Positions 11,633-22,785 of a stretch of DNA of 64,000 nt are shown here, piece after piece. The notes beneath the pieces are model-generated. The model did no database searches. It saw nothing but the letters and a program-made list of their open reading frames with translations, and had not been told where the DNA came from. The stretch comes from Bursaphelenchus xylophilus. Lineage: Eukaryota > Nematoda > Chromadorea > Rhabditida > Aphelenchoididae. Location of the stretch: NCBI GenBank assembly GCA_904066235.2, contig CAJFCV020000002.1, positions 2,728,001-2,792,000 of the forward strand, in the 5' to 3' direction. Position 1 is the first letter of the stretch. Each line of letters opens with the position of its first letter. The position numbers and the translations under genes are program-made.

Positions 11633-12125
11633 ATAGGGCAGATTGTCCAAGTTCGGCGCTCAGATTTTGATGAAACTTGGGACAAATTTAGATTATTTTG
11701 TTCTTGGGTATATTTGCGATTTATAGCTATCAAATATAGCAATAACTTGCAAAAACGACCGAAGTTTTTAGGGCGAAATTTGGCAAAAATTCGATTTTTT
11801 TTTGAAATTGTTTGGATGAAAAGTTGCATGCCTATTTTTACCGGAAAAGACTATCTTTTCACAAAAAATCAATCTTTTCCGCACAAAACTGGCAAAGATA
11901 TGGCCAAAAAAGTGTTTTTTCTTCTTTTTTTCTCTGGCCGCTCTCGCTTTCCCACGTACTCTCTCGGCCATAAAAATTTTTCAATAAATGGCCTCTTGCA
12001 AAGCATAAGCCAAAAAATTCCTTTTTTCTATGCTGATTTGCAGATTCCCTATTTTCCAACCACTGAGCACTTGAAGAGACGGATTGGTCATCACCCTTCG
12101 GTTAGACCGGATATTTTTAGAGGCC
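11633..12125 (+). repeat. Rep-C copy, near complete
   Basis: It starts CAAGTTCGGCGCTCAGATTT-TGATGAAACTTGG and continues through CAAATTTAGATTATTTTG, AACGACCGAAGTTTTTAGG, a TTTTACCGG..CACAAAAAATCAATCTTTTCC block, TGGCAAAGATATGGCCAAAA and CTCTCGCTTTCCC..ACTCTCTCGGCC. This is the fullest example of the Rep-C block order. A small open frame inside (11,603-12,133) is not conserved between copies. Confidence 0.7.
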
Positions 12126-12961
12126 CCACTTGACTTTTTCGCATAGCGAAAATCTTGAAAAATCGCTTAAACTGTCATTTGCTCGTCTTGAGACGTTCGT
12201 TGCACATTTTTATTGCGGTTGGAGCGATAGTGCGGTTTTAAAAAACCACTTGCCAGCCCGGTAATTAGGCTTACTAGAAAAAAAATAAATTGAAAATTTT
12301 TTAGAGGCTTCAGTTAGCTATTATAATACCAACTTTTGTTACGTTAAAATGTACTAACCCGCTTGTAAAGAAAAGATTTTTGGGCCGGCTCGGGAGTCAT
12401 CACTTGTTTAGACAGAAAGAATCTAATGCTGAAAAGCATATCTAACTATTTTATATAAGTATTTACAGCCTTAAGAAATTTGTTTTTTGCCCCGTTCTTG
12501 AATATTTTCTTCATTTTCGCACGTATCCTTCGGCAAAATTGAATTTGAAATTCCAAATGTAAACAAGATTCGGAAAAGTGCACGGAAGTGCCCTTGAACA
12601 CCTTGTACCATGTAGTGCACCAAATTGAGTCCTTGTACTTTTTTGGGCTGTTTTGATTTGAATATTATACTTCTAATCACCATACCCTTGGACTTACCTG
12701 TTTATTTGTTCTTGCACTTCCTTTTATTTGTACTAGAATATAGAGTTTTGCGGTGCAATAAAAAGCAAAAACTTGATATGTCCTATCATATGAGAGGTTT
12801 TTGGAGTCTTAGGAAGGCAACGGTTACTGTAATCTTTGGGGAGCTGTGCTGGTTTTTTGTAGACTTGTAGGGTTGCAGCTTTTGGCGTAGATGTGTACAT
12901 ACATCCGTCAGATCTGCGCCTTTATCGTTGTTGCTGCCTAACTTACATCATAAAGATATTG

Positions 12962-13545
12962 CTCAAAGTGTGGGGCTCCGATGTTGACGAAACTTGGCAC
13001 AAATTTAGAGTAATACCTTGTCAGGCATGAGCAAATTTCCCAGCTCGCGATTATCAGAAGCCGGTGAGATTTTAAGCCTTATATTTAATCAAGAGTTCGC
13101 CGACTTCTGGCCGCTTTGTACATGAAAAATGTCATCCTTCTTTCCACCGGAGAGGAGTACTTGCCCTCAAAAAAACCAATCTATTTATCGAGAAATTGCC
13201 GAAGATATGGCATATCCAGGACTCTTGGCTCACGCCTTGCAACATCGACAGGGGTTTTCTGGTCCAAAGTGGGCAAAAATGCAAAAATTTCTTGTGGATT
13301 TAAAAAAAGATTTACACCAATTTTCTGCCGTAGAGGGAAACTACCTGCTTCCATAAAGACTAATTTTTTTCCCCACAAAAACTGGCAAAGATATGACCAA
13401 AATGTGTTTTTTTTCTCTGTGATCGCTCTCCGCGCTTCGCGTACTCTTTCGGCCGCAAAGACCGTTCAATATCTCGGCTTCCCTTGCAAAGCGCGAGCTA
13501 TTTTCCTTAAAATTAATATGTGGACAAAGCTCAATTTGTGTGAAA
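12962..13545 (+). repeat. Rep-C copy, near complete
   Basis: Same block order as the copy at 11.6 kb: GTGTGGGGCTCCGATGTTGA, AAACTTGGCACAAATTTAGA, AAAAACTGGCAAAGATATGACC, CTCTCCGCGCTTCGCGTACTCTTTCGGCCGC, CTTGCAAAGCGCGAGC. Two copies about 1.3 kb apart in the same orientation could reflect either repeated insertion or local duplication. Confidence 0.7.
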
Positions 13546-14065
13546 GTCTTAATGAAAATCTTTTAGCTAGCGTTTAGCCAAAAAATCGGCTCTATCGCTT
13601 ACAAAATCGAACGCTGTGGATCAATTTTGGCCCTTTTTGCTTAATTTTAGCTCCTCGTGTCTCGTATTTCGTATTGTTTTCCCCAGTTTTTTCCAATTCA
13701 CCACACTCCCAAATTAACCTTCACCTTGTGTGCGGATCGCAGCCCTTTCGGTCATTTAATCCCACCCTTCGAACAGGGGATTAACCCCGCAGGTAAAACG
13801 AAGATCCAAAGACGAGAAAAGAAGGAGAAAAAAAAGTTTCCCCGTTCGATGACAAAACCGGTAGCGAGGCAATCAACCGCGATTTCTCGGCGGTCCAGTC
13901 CGTTTGTTCTTGCGCTAGGGAAGAAAGTTTCCTTTTTTAATTTTTTTGGACTTTTACAGTGAGATTTGGCCAAATCGGGATAAAATAATAATTTTGTGGC
14001 CCAGATATGGCCAAAAGGGCTTCATACGCCAGAAATCGATTTTTTAATTGGCCAAACTATAAAAA
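13546..14065. other. Gene-free stretch
   Basis: AT-rich DNA without supported features. Confidence 0.35.
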
Positions 14066-14605
14066 ACGATTTTTTTGCACTGTGCAAGTAAAACGAGTTA
14101 TGGCACCGTGCAACTATTTTTTTTACAAAAAAATTCACCTTTTCTAAAAAAAATTTTTTAATTCCACTGCACTGTGCGACCGCCGATAGTTGCTTTTTGC
14201 ACCGTGCAAAATTTATTTTGTCTTTTTTTATCATGTCGCACCGTGCGGATACAATAAATTGCGGCTTGCACTGTGCGGGAAATTGATTAGTCATTGCACA
14301 GTGCATAAAATCTTTTTTGGGTTTTTTTGCACGGTGCAATTTTTTTTGTTTCTCCCGCACTGTGCAAAAAGTGAGAAGCTTCATTGCACTGCACAGTGCA
14401 GATCTTTTTTTTGTTTTTCCCGCACCGTGCGAAAAACCAAAAGTTTCGTTGCACCGCACAGTGCAAATTTTTTTGTTTTCCCGCACTGTGCAAAAAAACA
14501 AAGGTTATTTCGCACCGCACAGTGCAAAACTCTTGAATGCAACAAAGCAAACTTTACACTGTGCGGAAAAAAAATATTTTTTTACGCACCGTGCCCAAAT
14601 AAATT
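14066..14605. repeat. GCAC-N-GTGC palindrome array 2
   Basis: The palindrome recurs with central A, C, G and T, often doubled as GCACTGCACAGTGC or GCACCGCACAGTGC. Spacers are T-rich on one side (TTTTTTTGTTT) and hold the recurring phrase AAAAAGTGAGAAGCTTCATT or close variants. Confidence 0.85.
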
Positions 14606-14861
14606 TTAAAGGATGATCCAAATTATTTCCACTAACGGCTAGACACTTTATTATGTTATGTTTGCTCATCAAGTGCTAATATTTGGCCAAAATCATATTT
14701 ATTCGACACTTCCATACCTAACGTCCAGTGCAAATAAAGCGCTCGTATTACTATTAGCCAGAAATCTAAATCCTTATTTTTTCCCGCAAACAAAAAAGTG
14801 CTGACAACTGGAATAAGTGTGATAGATGCTGATAACAATAGAAAAAATCAAGATCTTATAT
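14606..14861. other. Short gap between arrays
   Basis: AT-rich, no feature seen. Confidence 0.3.
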
Positions 14862-15800
14862 AAAAAAACTGCACTGTGCATTTTTTCGACCTAAAAGAAA
14901 ACGCACGGTGCACACAAATTTTTTCTATTTTTCCGCATAGTGGAGATTTTAAAATCCAAAAAAATGCACGGTGCAAAAATTTATCATAATTTTTTTTTAC
15001 TGTGCAGTTTTTCCAAATCCTAAAATCGCACTGTGCAGTTTTTCAAAATCCTAAAAAACGCACTGTGCAGTTTTTCTAACGCCAAAAATTGCACTGTGCA
15101 GTTTTTTCAAATCCTAAAATCGCACAGTGCAGTTTTTCCAAAGCCCAAAAAACGCACTGTGCAATTTTTCCAACGCCCAAAAATTGCACTGTGCAGTTTT
15201 TCCAAAGCCCAAAAACGCACTGTGCAATTTTTTGAAATCCCAAAAAACGCACTGTGCAGTTTTTCTAACGCCCAAAAATTGCACTGTGCAGTTTTTCCAA
15301 CTCCCAAAAACGCACTGTGCAGTTTTTCCAAAGCTCAAAAACGCACTGTGCAGTATTTCCAAATCCTAAAAAAACGCACTGTGCAGTTTTTCCAAATCCA
15401 AAAATCGCACAGTGCTGTTTTTCAAGGCTCAAAAAACCGCACTGTGCAGTTTTTCTAACGCCCAGAAATTGCACTGTGCAGTTTTTCAAACGCCCAAAAT
15501 TGCACTGTGCAGTTTTTCTAACGCCCAAAATTGCACTGTGCAGTTTTTCTAACGCCCAAAATTGCACTGTGCAGTTTTTCCAACTCCCAAAAACGCACTG
15601 TGCAGTTTTTCAAAATCCTAAAAAACGCACTGTGCACTTTTTCTAACGCCCAAAAATTACACTGTGCACAGTGCAATTTTGTCCACAGCTGTGCAGTTTT
15701 TCGAAAGCCCCAAAAACCGAACCGTGCAAAATTTTTTTCGTTATTTTTCCGCGCTGTGCATTTCAACGGTTCCAAAAAACTCGGACAGTGCGACGAAAAG
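14862..15800. repeat. GCAC-N-GTGC palindrome array 3, most regular
   Basis: Between about 15,027 and 15,675 I count about 20 exact palindromes, nearly all with central T on the + strand and nearly all followed by AGTTTTTC. Units read (A)CGCACTGTGCAGTTTTTCCAA plus 8-14 bases such as ATCCTAAAA or CGCCCAAAA. The step is about 30-40 bases. This is a true tandem array, unlike the looser scatter elsewhere. Confidence 0.9.
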
Positions 15801-16167
15801 TTCAGCGATCACATTGCATTCGATAAAAAAAGTAGACAAAAAACTTCTCACAAGATAATTACTCCTTTTTTCCACCGTTTGTCGTGATATCCGGTTGATT
15901 TGATTAGCCGCGGACAAAGTTGTGTTCCCCGCCGAAAATTAGCATAATCTCTGTTTGTTTTAAAGAGCGCGCTGCAAAGCGAAGCGATGGGCGGCGGTTT
16001 TATTGGGGGATCCGCACAAAACGGGATTTCCAATGCCAGAAATCGAAGCGATTTTTATGTTACTATCTCATTATGGGAGTTGTCACAGTCCGAAATAGCG
16101 GAGATTAATGGAAAAGCGGGTTTGGGAGAGGCTTTGTTCCAATTTTCGTTTTTTTTTTTTTTTGGTT
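15801..16167. other. Gene-free gap
   Basis: Between two palindrome arrays; nothing recognised. Confidence 0.3.
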
Positions 16168-16830
16168 TGCACGGTGCAAAAAAATATTTTTAAAAAGTGA
16201 CTGTACCGTGCAAAAATTTTCTTTCTGGAATTTGACCGCACCGTGCAAAGTTTTTTCCGAAAAATTTATTGCACGGTGCAAAAAAATTTTTTAAAAAGTG
16301 ACTGCACAGTGCAATTTTTTAACATTTGACGGCACGGTGCAAAAAAACGTGAGCTTGAAAAATAATTGCACAGTGCGAAATTTCTTTCTAATATTTGACT
16401 GCACTGTGCAAAAAAAACATTTCGAAAAAATGAGTGCACAGTGCAAAAATGTTTAGTAATAAACTGACTGCACAGTGCAAAAAAATGTTTCTAATAATAA
16501 AAAGTGGCTGCACAGTGCAATTTTTAAATATTTGACTGCACAGTGCAAAAAAATATTTCTAAAAAGTGCAATTTTTTTCCGAAATTTAACTGCACTGTGC
16601 AAAAAAAAATATTTCGAAAAAATGAGTGCACAGTGCGAAAATTTTTAGTAATAAACTGACTACACAGTGCAAAAAAATGTTTCTAATAATGAAAAGTGAC
16701 TGCACAGTGCAATTTTTTTCCGAAATTTAACTGCACCGTGCAAAATTTTTTTTCACAATAAAAAGTACATTTTTTTAAATGTTTAACTGCACTGTGCAAA
16801 AACAATTTTTGCACGGTGCAAAAATTTCGC
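16168..16830. repeat. GCAC-N-GTGC palindrome array 4
   Basis: Units of about 35-50 bases with the wording TGACTGCACAGTGCAAAAAAA, alternating with ATTTGACTGCAC and AGTGCAATTTTTT. A block of about 155 bases (around 16,390-16,550) recurs at about 16,575-16,730 (both contain AAAAAATGAGTGCACAGTGC, then AGTAATAAACTGACT), so the array grew by duplication of multi-unit blocks. Confidence 0.85.
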
Positions 16831-17566
16831 CCCATTTTTTTAATCTTTAGCCCCAAGGCGTGGGTGATGACAAATCATTCAAGTCGATTGATTTTCGACC
16901 CTTCATGGCCCTTATAAACCACTCAATTCACCTGATCTTCGAGTGGGCCAATTCAATTCGTGGGGCTTTAAAATTCGAGTGCGCGGCTCACTTTGAGGAA
17001 ATATTCGATATGACGAATAATTTAGGGTGGGATATGTGCGGTAAAATACGCTATTTTTTCAATTTATTTTCTCCCAAATTTTCTACAGTACTTTTCCCCT
17101 TCTTCTACTCTCATTTAGAACCAGTTTTTTTCCTCATTTTATTTTTTATACACTACTATTTACTCACGATCAGTAACAGCGCAGATAACTGATATGACTC
17201 ATGACTTTTCGCGTCGCTTTACTGGAAATCCGAGAAGGCGGATCTGTGAGATCGCCCCGCCGGCTGGGGCCCTGCGATTCGGCCGAACTGTTTGCACAGG
17301 CGCGTACAGTCCACAAACGGGTTTTCATTTAAATTGGAGTGGTCATTTAGGGGTGAAATGAGCTGGAAAAAAGGTTGTTTTTCAAATTTTTGAATGAATT
17401 TTAACGCTTACCTCCGTATTTTACAACGTATAACTGCTAAAAAATCGTTTGATTTTTTTTTGATACTTTTTGATACTTTTTACAAAAAATATTTTTTTCG
17501 TGATTTAAAATACGTTTTCGCTAGCTAATGTATCTTATCAATATTTTTTGCACTTTCAGAGCCATA
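16831..17566 (+). other. Upstream region of the GAS1-like gene with an exon-like frame
   Basis: At 16,860-17,039 the + strand reads VGDDKSFKSIDFRPFMALIN and onward without a stop, preceded by an acceptor-like CTTTAG (about 16,844-16,849) and followed by a possible donor G|GTAAAA. It looks coding by composition but has no start codon, partner exon or known domain. The segment 17,200-17,300 is GC-rich (GCCCCGCCGGCTGGGGCC) and may be promoter DNA. Confidence 0.2.
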
Positions 17567-19230
17567 ATGACGAGGTGGATGCGATTACTAGTATGGGGCT
17601 GCACAATAACCTCGATTTTTGCCCAACCTCCCCAACACAGCGAAGAGTGCCTGAAAGCGAGCAAACAGTGCGAAGAGAATACAGATTGCATTCACAGATT
17701 GGCCGTGCTACAGTCTGCATGGTAAGCAATGGTTGTAAATGTTAGTATTTTTGTAAAGTTATCTTGCAACCACTTTGCGGGCAGCCAAAATTTACCGATT
17801 AGCATTATGATTTTTCTACCGTAATCTTCACAATATGTTGGAAATTTTGCATTGTAAACTCCCTGGTACCCGTTAGCCCACGAATCTACTGAATTCAAAT
17901 ACCCCTTTCAAATTTATGGAAGTTTTTTCAAAAAATGCTTTTGGAACCTTTAAAAAAAATGGTTACTATTCAAGCCATTTTTTATATTGTGACCCCCAGG
18001 CCACCTCCCCCCAGAATTCGTGGTCAGCTACGCCCCTGACTCCATACAACGAAACGTTTTTTTAGAAAGTAATTTTTGGGCCTCTGCAATTCGTTGTGCA
18101 GAGGTTTGACTTAATAGGTGTGCTGCTCAAAAGCAACATTAATAAACCTTAAAAACCACCGTTTTACCGCCTCATTTTTCCAGTGTAACCAACACCTGTC
18201 AACCGCAATGTCGTGAATCGGCATTAAATCTGTATCAAAACCGGGAAGGACGTCAGCTCCTCCGCACCGACGCCTCATGCGTCCCCGGACGCTATGAGCT
18301 GGAGAAGTGCGGCCTGTTGCCCACCCGCTCGCCGAAACACTGCTCCATGGCGAAGCTGGTCTGCGAGACGGACCTGCAGTGCAACGCGAAGTGGGAGGTG
18401 TTCATCAGCGAATGCGAGGGCGAGACCAACCAAGGACGGTGCTCGGAGCAGTGCCGACAGCACCTGAATGCGACGTTGAGCACCGCGAACGGCGCCGACT
18501 TGAAGACCTGCACCTGTACGGACAAGGAAGACCAGAGATGCCTGCAGTTGAAGGATATCACGCTGAGAACCTGCTTGGAGGCTGTAAGTTTTGATTTACG
18601 TTTTTTGCTACTGAATGTGTTCCGTCACTGCAACGGGGGAAGTAGCCCAAGTGTGACGCTCAGAAAATCTGTGCGTAGCACTTCAAAAACGTCGCGTCCC
18701 GACTTTGTCGGTCGACAACAGCTCGGGTCAACACAAAGCCAATCAATACAAGGCCTAGAACAGTCGGAGAGCCAAGAAAGGTGGTAGCAGTTGCCTACTG
18801 GGCCTGCAAAGCCCGTTGAATGCTCGAATTTTCGGCGAAGACAAGACTTACAGTATGACCACTTTCTCAAATTTTAACTCTGTATTGCTAGCCCTAATTT
18901 CCTTAATCCTCAGTTATGGTAGATTGGAAAGGGCTAAAAATCACTACAGAGAAGACCCAAAGTATCGCCGACCCGAACTGTCGTTGACTCGAAAATTCGT
19001 AGCGCCCTTCCCTTATAAACAATTCACGCTCTAACCCCTCAAATTTACAGGACAAGCCCAAGCCCACTCCGCCGCCGTTCGTTGAGACTAATCGCGTGAC
19101 GGATGTGGATAATGAGATCGACTCGCGACGTCCCGCCAATGCCGATCCCCGCGATCTGCCCGATTCGGCCGCTCAAATGGCTCTCTCCGCATCGCTCGTC
19201 CTAGTCATGTTGCTGTTGGCTCAAGCATAG
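17567..19230 (+). CDS. phg-1: GAS1/GDNF-receptor-domain GPI-anchored protein
   Basis: Three exons, 17,567-17,721, 18,184-18,583 and 19,051-19,230, give 244 residues in one frame. An acceptor (GCACTTTCAG) ends 7 bases before the start codon, as expected for spliced-leader addition. Residues 1-22 form a signal peptide (hydrophobic WMRLLVWGCTITSIF). The body has about 20 cysteines with the spacing of GAS1/GFR-alpha-like domains (CLKASKQCEENTDC, CQPQC, CSEQCRQHL, CTCTDKEDQRC). A spacer rich in Pro, Asp and Arg precedes a C-terminal hydrophobic stretch (MALSASLVLVMLLLAQA), the usual signal for GPI attachment. The family binds ligands or co-receptors at the cell surface; C. elegans has one such gene, phg-1/phas-1. 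Assignment to the family is firm; orthology is inferred. Exons are less AT-rich than the surroundings. Intron 2 holds a degenerate Rep-C fragment (about 18,640-18,700). Confidence 0.85.
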
Positions 19231-19614
19231 AAGGTGAAATTCACAACACGAAATATTTATATATACAGTCTATATGGTAATGATATTTACTTGTGCATAA
19301 TAAATACGGTATTTTATGGAGAAAAAAGAAAAGTGATCGGATTGTATATGTCTATGTATATGTAAATATATGTATAGTATGTCTATGTATACGTATATGT
19401 GTATGTATATGTATTTTTATATGTATATGTATATATATGTATATGTGTAATGTATATGTATATGTAAATATGTATCATATAACATACACGCACTATCCGG
19501 AAATGAACTTGAAAGACCGAAACGAAATCCAGGACTTCTGTCTGCGGACTTCCCATATTTTTGTTTCATAAAAATTCTTCATCCTCTTTTCAACCGCTTT
19601 TTCAAATTTTTTGT
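19231..19614. repeat. TATATG-type microsatellite
   Basis: From about 19,343 to 19,485 the sequence is made of TATATG, TATGTA and TGTATATG words with interruptions. The rest of the interval shows no feature; the 3' end of the GAS1-like transcript should lie just before it (AATAAATACGG at about 19,300). Confidence 0.75.
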
Positions 19615-19788
19615 ATCAGTCTGTCGGGAAAATAGTGTCGGGTCGCCGCGCCTTCAAATCGCCCATGATTGCTTTGTGACGGCTAGACGCAGCTGGAAAT
19701 TTGGTGCGCGATAGCCCTCTTTTTTCGAAGAAATGAAACAATTTTACATACTTCGACGACTCGCCACTATTTTTCCGACAGACTGATA
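19615..19788. mobile_element. MITE family A, TGTCGGG subfamily
   Basis: TATCAGTCTGTCGGGAAAATA at the left and TATTTTTCCGACAGACTGATA at the right enclose a 170-bp element. The interior (CGCCCATGATTGCTTTGTGACGGCTAG, GGAAATTTGGTGCGCGAT) is like the GTGGATT copies, not the ATGAGCAC copies. Confidence 0.75.
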
Positions 19789-20541
19789 AATTTCGGTTTG
19801 TCTGTCGGGTTTATCCTGTCTTATTTTCGAACGATGAAATGAGATGCTAATTTCGACTATATTCATGTCATCTCCGTGTCTGGATCCAACACAAGCCGAC
19901 GCCAAATCTGGCGTGGGATATAGGTAAACAGGAGAAGCGCTCAAAGTCTGGCGCTCGGATTAGTACAAAATTGACAAAGTTGGCCAAAACAATTTTGATC
20001 GGACTCCGCGTTTCGTCTACTCTCTCGTCAATCGGTCAATATCTCGGCTGTGCCTGAAAAGCGCGGGCTAAAATTTTCAAGAGTTGATATGTTGCCTATA
20101 CGCGCATTTCGTGCAATATTTAAAGAAAATCTGAGCGTCGCACCCATCACTGGGCCCATTTTTCCGAACAACCAAAGATTAGACGGTAAAATACGATTAC
20201 ACACAGAAATATCAAAAATTTCAGAATTATTATTATGTAACGCGAGCATGTTCGATTTGATTACCCTTTTTTTCAAAAACCCACGCCAATGCCGGATATT
20301 TTTAGCGTTAATTAAAATCAGCTGGACATTGCACTGTTGTTTTCCTTTCTCTTTTCGGCCCCCTTTTTGTTAGCTGGACTGGAGTTTAGGTTTGTGGTGC
20401 GATAAAAGTGCGAAAATTATTTTCGACGCTTTATCGCAAAGTGCTTTTTTTATTGATTCAATTCTTAGACAAAATTTGATAATATTATTTTTCAAAAAAT
20501 GCGGAGACTTTTTTCAAAAAAAAAACTGCACCGTGCAAATA
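19789..20541. other. Gene-free stretch with a Rep-C fragment
   Basis: The segment 19,935-20,150 carries Rep-C blocks (AAGTCTGGCGCTCGGATT; CTCCGCGTTTCGTCTACTCTCTCG; AAGCGCGGGCTAAAATTTTC; ATTTAAAGAAAATCTGAGCG). Otherwise nothing is recognised. Confidence 0.5.
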
Positions 20542-20723
20542 CTAGTCCGTTCGTAAAGTCGCTGGAATGTTTTCGGCGACATTCACCCCGCGAAATCGAA
20601 AGTTCACTTTGCACTGTGCAAATTTTGGCTTTTTGCAGGCTTTTTTGGGCTGTCGCCCGCACCCTGAGTTTTCGTGCACAGTGCGCGTCGCCGAAAAAAT
20701 TCCAGCGACTTTACGGAAGGACT
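20542..20723. mobile_element. Chain element 1 (CTAGTCCGTTCGTAAAG ends)
   Basis: Hairpin MITE: CTAGTCCGTTCGTAAAGTCG, GCTGGAATG at the left; CATT-like, CAGCGACTTTACGGAAGGAC at the right. It carries three GCAC palindromes. The TA at 20,724-20,725 is shared with the next element. Confidence 0.8.
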
Positions 20724-20725
20724 AC

Positions 20726-20920
20726 TAATCGCGCTCAAAAGTCCTGACATTTTTCGCACTGTGCATTCTTCTTTCATTTCGCATTTGTCGCCGCAATTTC
20801 CCGTTTTTGCATTAGCGACGTGCACTTTCGCGCGCGACAACCCCGAATTTGCAGGGGCGACGTCCAAAACCCAATGTTTTGCACGGTGCGAAAATTGTCA
20901 GGACTTTTGAGCGCGATTAG
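20726..20920. mobile_element. Chain element 2 (CTAATCGCGCTCAAAAG ends)
   Basis: Hairpin MITE: CTAATCGCGCTCAAAAGTCC at the left; GGACTTTTGAGCGCGATTAG at the right, perfect inverse complements. The interior includes AGCGACGTGCACTTTCGCGCG. Bounded by single TA dinucleotides. Confidence 0.85.
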
Positions 20921-20922
20921 TA

Positions 20923-21283
20923 CTAGTCCTTCCGGAAAGTCGCCGGACTGAAATCGGCGACATGCACTCCGCGAAAACGAAATTTCACTTTGCACTGTGC
21001 AATTTTTGGCTTTTTGCACTGTGCAATACTAGTCGCGACATAAAGTCCTGACACATTTTGTCGCGGGTGTCGCGCGAGAAAAGTGGCAAGTTCGCGCGAA
21101 AGTGCATGTCGCTAGTGCAAAAACGGGGAATTGCCGCGACGGGTCCAAAAACAAAATGCACAGTGCAAATGTGTCAGGACTTTATGTCGCGACTAGTAGG
21201 CTTTTTTGAGCTGTCGCTTGCACCCTGAGTTTTTTCTCACAGTGCATGTCGCTGATTTCCGTCCGGCGACTTTCCGGAAGGAC
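20923..21283. mobile_element. Chain element 3 (CTAGTCCTTCCGGAAAG ends), interrupted
   Basis: Ends CTAGTCCTTCCGGAAAGTCG and CGACTTTCCGGAAGGAC. It is split at 21,027 by element 4: uninterrupted sisters read GCAATAGGCTTTTT or its equivalent, here GCAA-TA-[element 4]-TA-GGCTTTTT. Confidence 0.85.
21029..21196. mobile_element. Chain element 4, nested in element 3
   Basis: Ends CTAGTCGCGACATAAAGTCC and GGACTTTATGTCGCGACTAG, perfect inverse complements. The TA on both sides is present once in uninterrupted relatives of element 3, which demonstrates a TA target duplication. Confidence 0.9.
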
Positions 21284-21285
21284 TA

Positions 21286-21627
21286 CTAGTCGCGCCATAA
21301 AGTCCTGACACATTTTGCACCGTGCATTCTTCTTTCATTTCATCCGCACTGTGCATCTTTTCGCATTTGTCGCCCCGATTTCCCGTTTTTGCACTAGCGA
21401 CGTGGACTTTCGCGCGCGACAAACCCGAATTTGCGGGCGCGACATCCCAAACCCGAACTTTCGCACTGTGCATTCTTCTTTCATTTCGCATTTGTCGCCG
21501 CAATTTCCCGTTTTTGCACTAGCGACATGCACTTTTGCGCGCGACGAACCCGAATTTGGGGGCGCGACGTCCAAACCCCGAACTTTCGCACGGTGCAAAA
21601 TGTGTCAGGACTTTATGTCGCGACTAG
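21286..21627. mobile_element. Chain element 5 (CTAGTCGCGCCATAAAG ends)
   Basis: Ends CTAGTCGCGCCATAAAGTCC and GGACTTTATGTCGCGACTAG. The interior contains an internal duplication: the block around GCGCGACAAACCCGAATTTG occurs twice (about 21,412 and 21,538), each next to a GCAC palindrome. Confidence 0.85.
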
Positions 21628-21629
21628 TA

Positions 21630-22587
21630 CTAGTCCAGCAAAAAAGTCCGCGGAATGGATTTCGCACCCCGCACTGTGCAGTTTGAATCAGCACAGTGCA
21701 TACCCCCGCGACAGACTTTTTGCACGGTGCATTTTGACTTTGCACTGTGCAAAGGGCTAAAATCGGCACTGTGCGGCCATTTCTGGGCTTTTTGCACAGT
21801 GCATCCTGGAATTCCGTTTCGCTTGCGAAATCGCAGCGATTTTCGAATGAAAATCAAAATTTCTGCGACATGTCGCCGAAATTGGGGCTGCCGCTTCGGA
21901 AATCGTTCGTTCTTTTGGGGTTTTTTTGCTTGCACAGTGCGGGGAGCATGCAATTCTCGGCCGTCTGCACAGTGCAGACCTAAAATTGATTGTGGTTTGC
22001 ACTGTGCGGTCTTTCGGAAATTGAGATTTTTACTGTGTAATGTTGCATTAATGATGGTAAATTTCCACTTGAAATTCTTAAAATTGATTATTGAGTCACT
22101 AAAGTTGTCAACATCCTTGTAAAATTAAAATAAAGTATTTTTTAGCAAAAAACAGCACTCAAAAGGCGTTAAAATTACTGTATGACAACATTTTTGGTTT
22201 GAAACAACCCTAAAAAACGCCAGTAAATTCACAATCCTTTCTGCAACCATTATTTTATAATTATCATGTATTTTAGTCAAGCAATGTCCCAATTTACTAC
22301 AGTTATTACCCTCCTAAACCAAGCCGTACGTAATTTTATATCCGCACTGTGCATTCAATCGGGGAGCCAACCGCACCGTGCGCCGCCACCAAAATCTGGC
22401 CAAAACCGAGCGCACCGTGCAAACCCAAAACGAACTCAATTTATTGCACTGTGCAGCGTCTTTTCGCACCGTGCGCCCAATTCCGTCGCGCGCACCCTGA
22501 AACTTTGCACTGTGCGGGCCGAAAACTGCACAGTGCATGCGCGAACAGCGTAGTGCAGCCATTCCGCGGACTTTTTTGCTGGACTAG
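21630..22587. mobile_element. Chain element 6 (CTAGTCCAGCAAAAAAG ends), 958 bp
   Basis: Ends CTAGTCCAGCAAAAAAGTCC and GGACTTTTTTGCTGGACTAG. Two GCAC-rich flanks surround a unique AT-rich core (about 22,020-22,340). An inverted copy of the whole element lies at 23,743-24,678. No protein is encoded, so it is non-autonomous. Confidence 0.85.
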
Positions 22588-22589
22588 TA

Positions 22590-22783
22590 CTAGTCCTTCC
22601 GGAAAGTCGCCGGACGGAAATCGGCGACATGCACTCTGCGAAATCGAAAGTTCACTTTGCACTGTGCAATTTTTGGCTTTTTGCACTGTGCAATAAGCTT
22701 TTTCGAGTTGTCGCTCGCACCCTGAGTTTTTTCTCACAGTGCATGTCGCCGATTTCCGTCCGGCGACTTTCCGGACGGACTAG
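22590..22783. mobile_element. Chain element 7 (CTAGTCCTTCCGGAAAG ends)
   Basis: Ends CTAGTCCTTCCGGAAAGTCG and CGACTTTCCGGACGGACTAG, interior with TTTGCACTGTGCAATTTTTGG and GTCGCTCGCACCCTGAG. The closest uninterrupted relative of element 3. Confidence 0.85.
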
Positions 22784-22785
22784 TA

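Noticed and set aside
15033..15646. Overlapping 100-140 codon frames with periodic HCAVF/TVQFF motifs on both strands
   Set aside because: Translation of the tandem GCACTGTGC unit; similar frames occur on both strands with no start context or splice sites.
7080..16830. Palindrome arrays considered as CRISPR arrays
   Set aside because: The core is only 9 bases, spacing is irregular, spacers are related to each other, and the host is an animal.
17720..18183. Unspliced continuation of GAS1-like exon 1
   Set aside because: The frame stops one codon into the intron (GGTAAGC donor); splicing to 18,184 restores the cysteine pattern.
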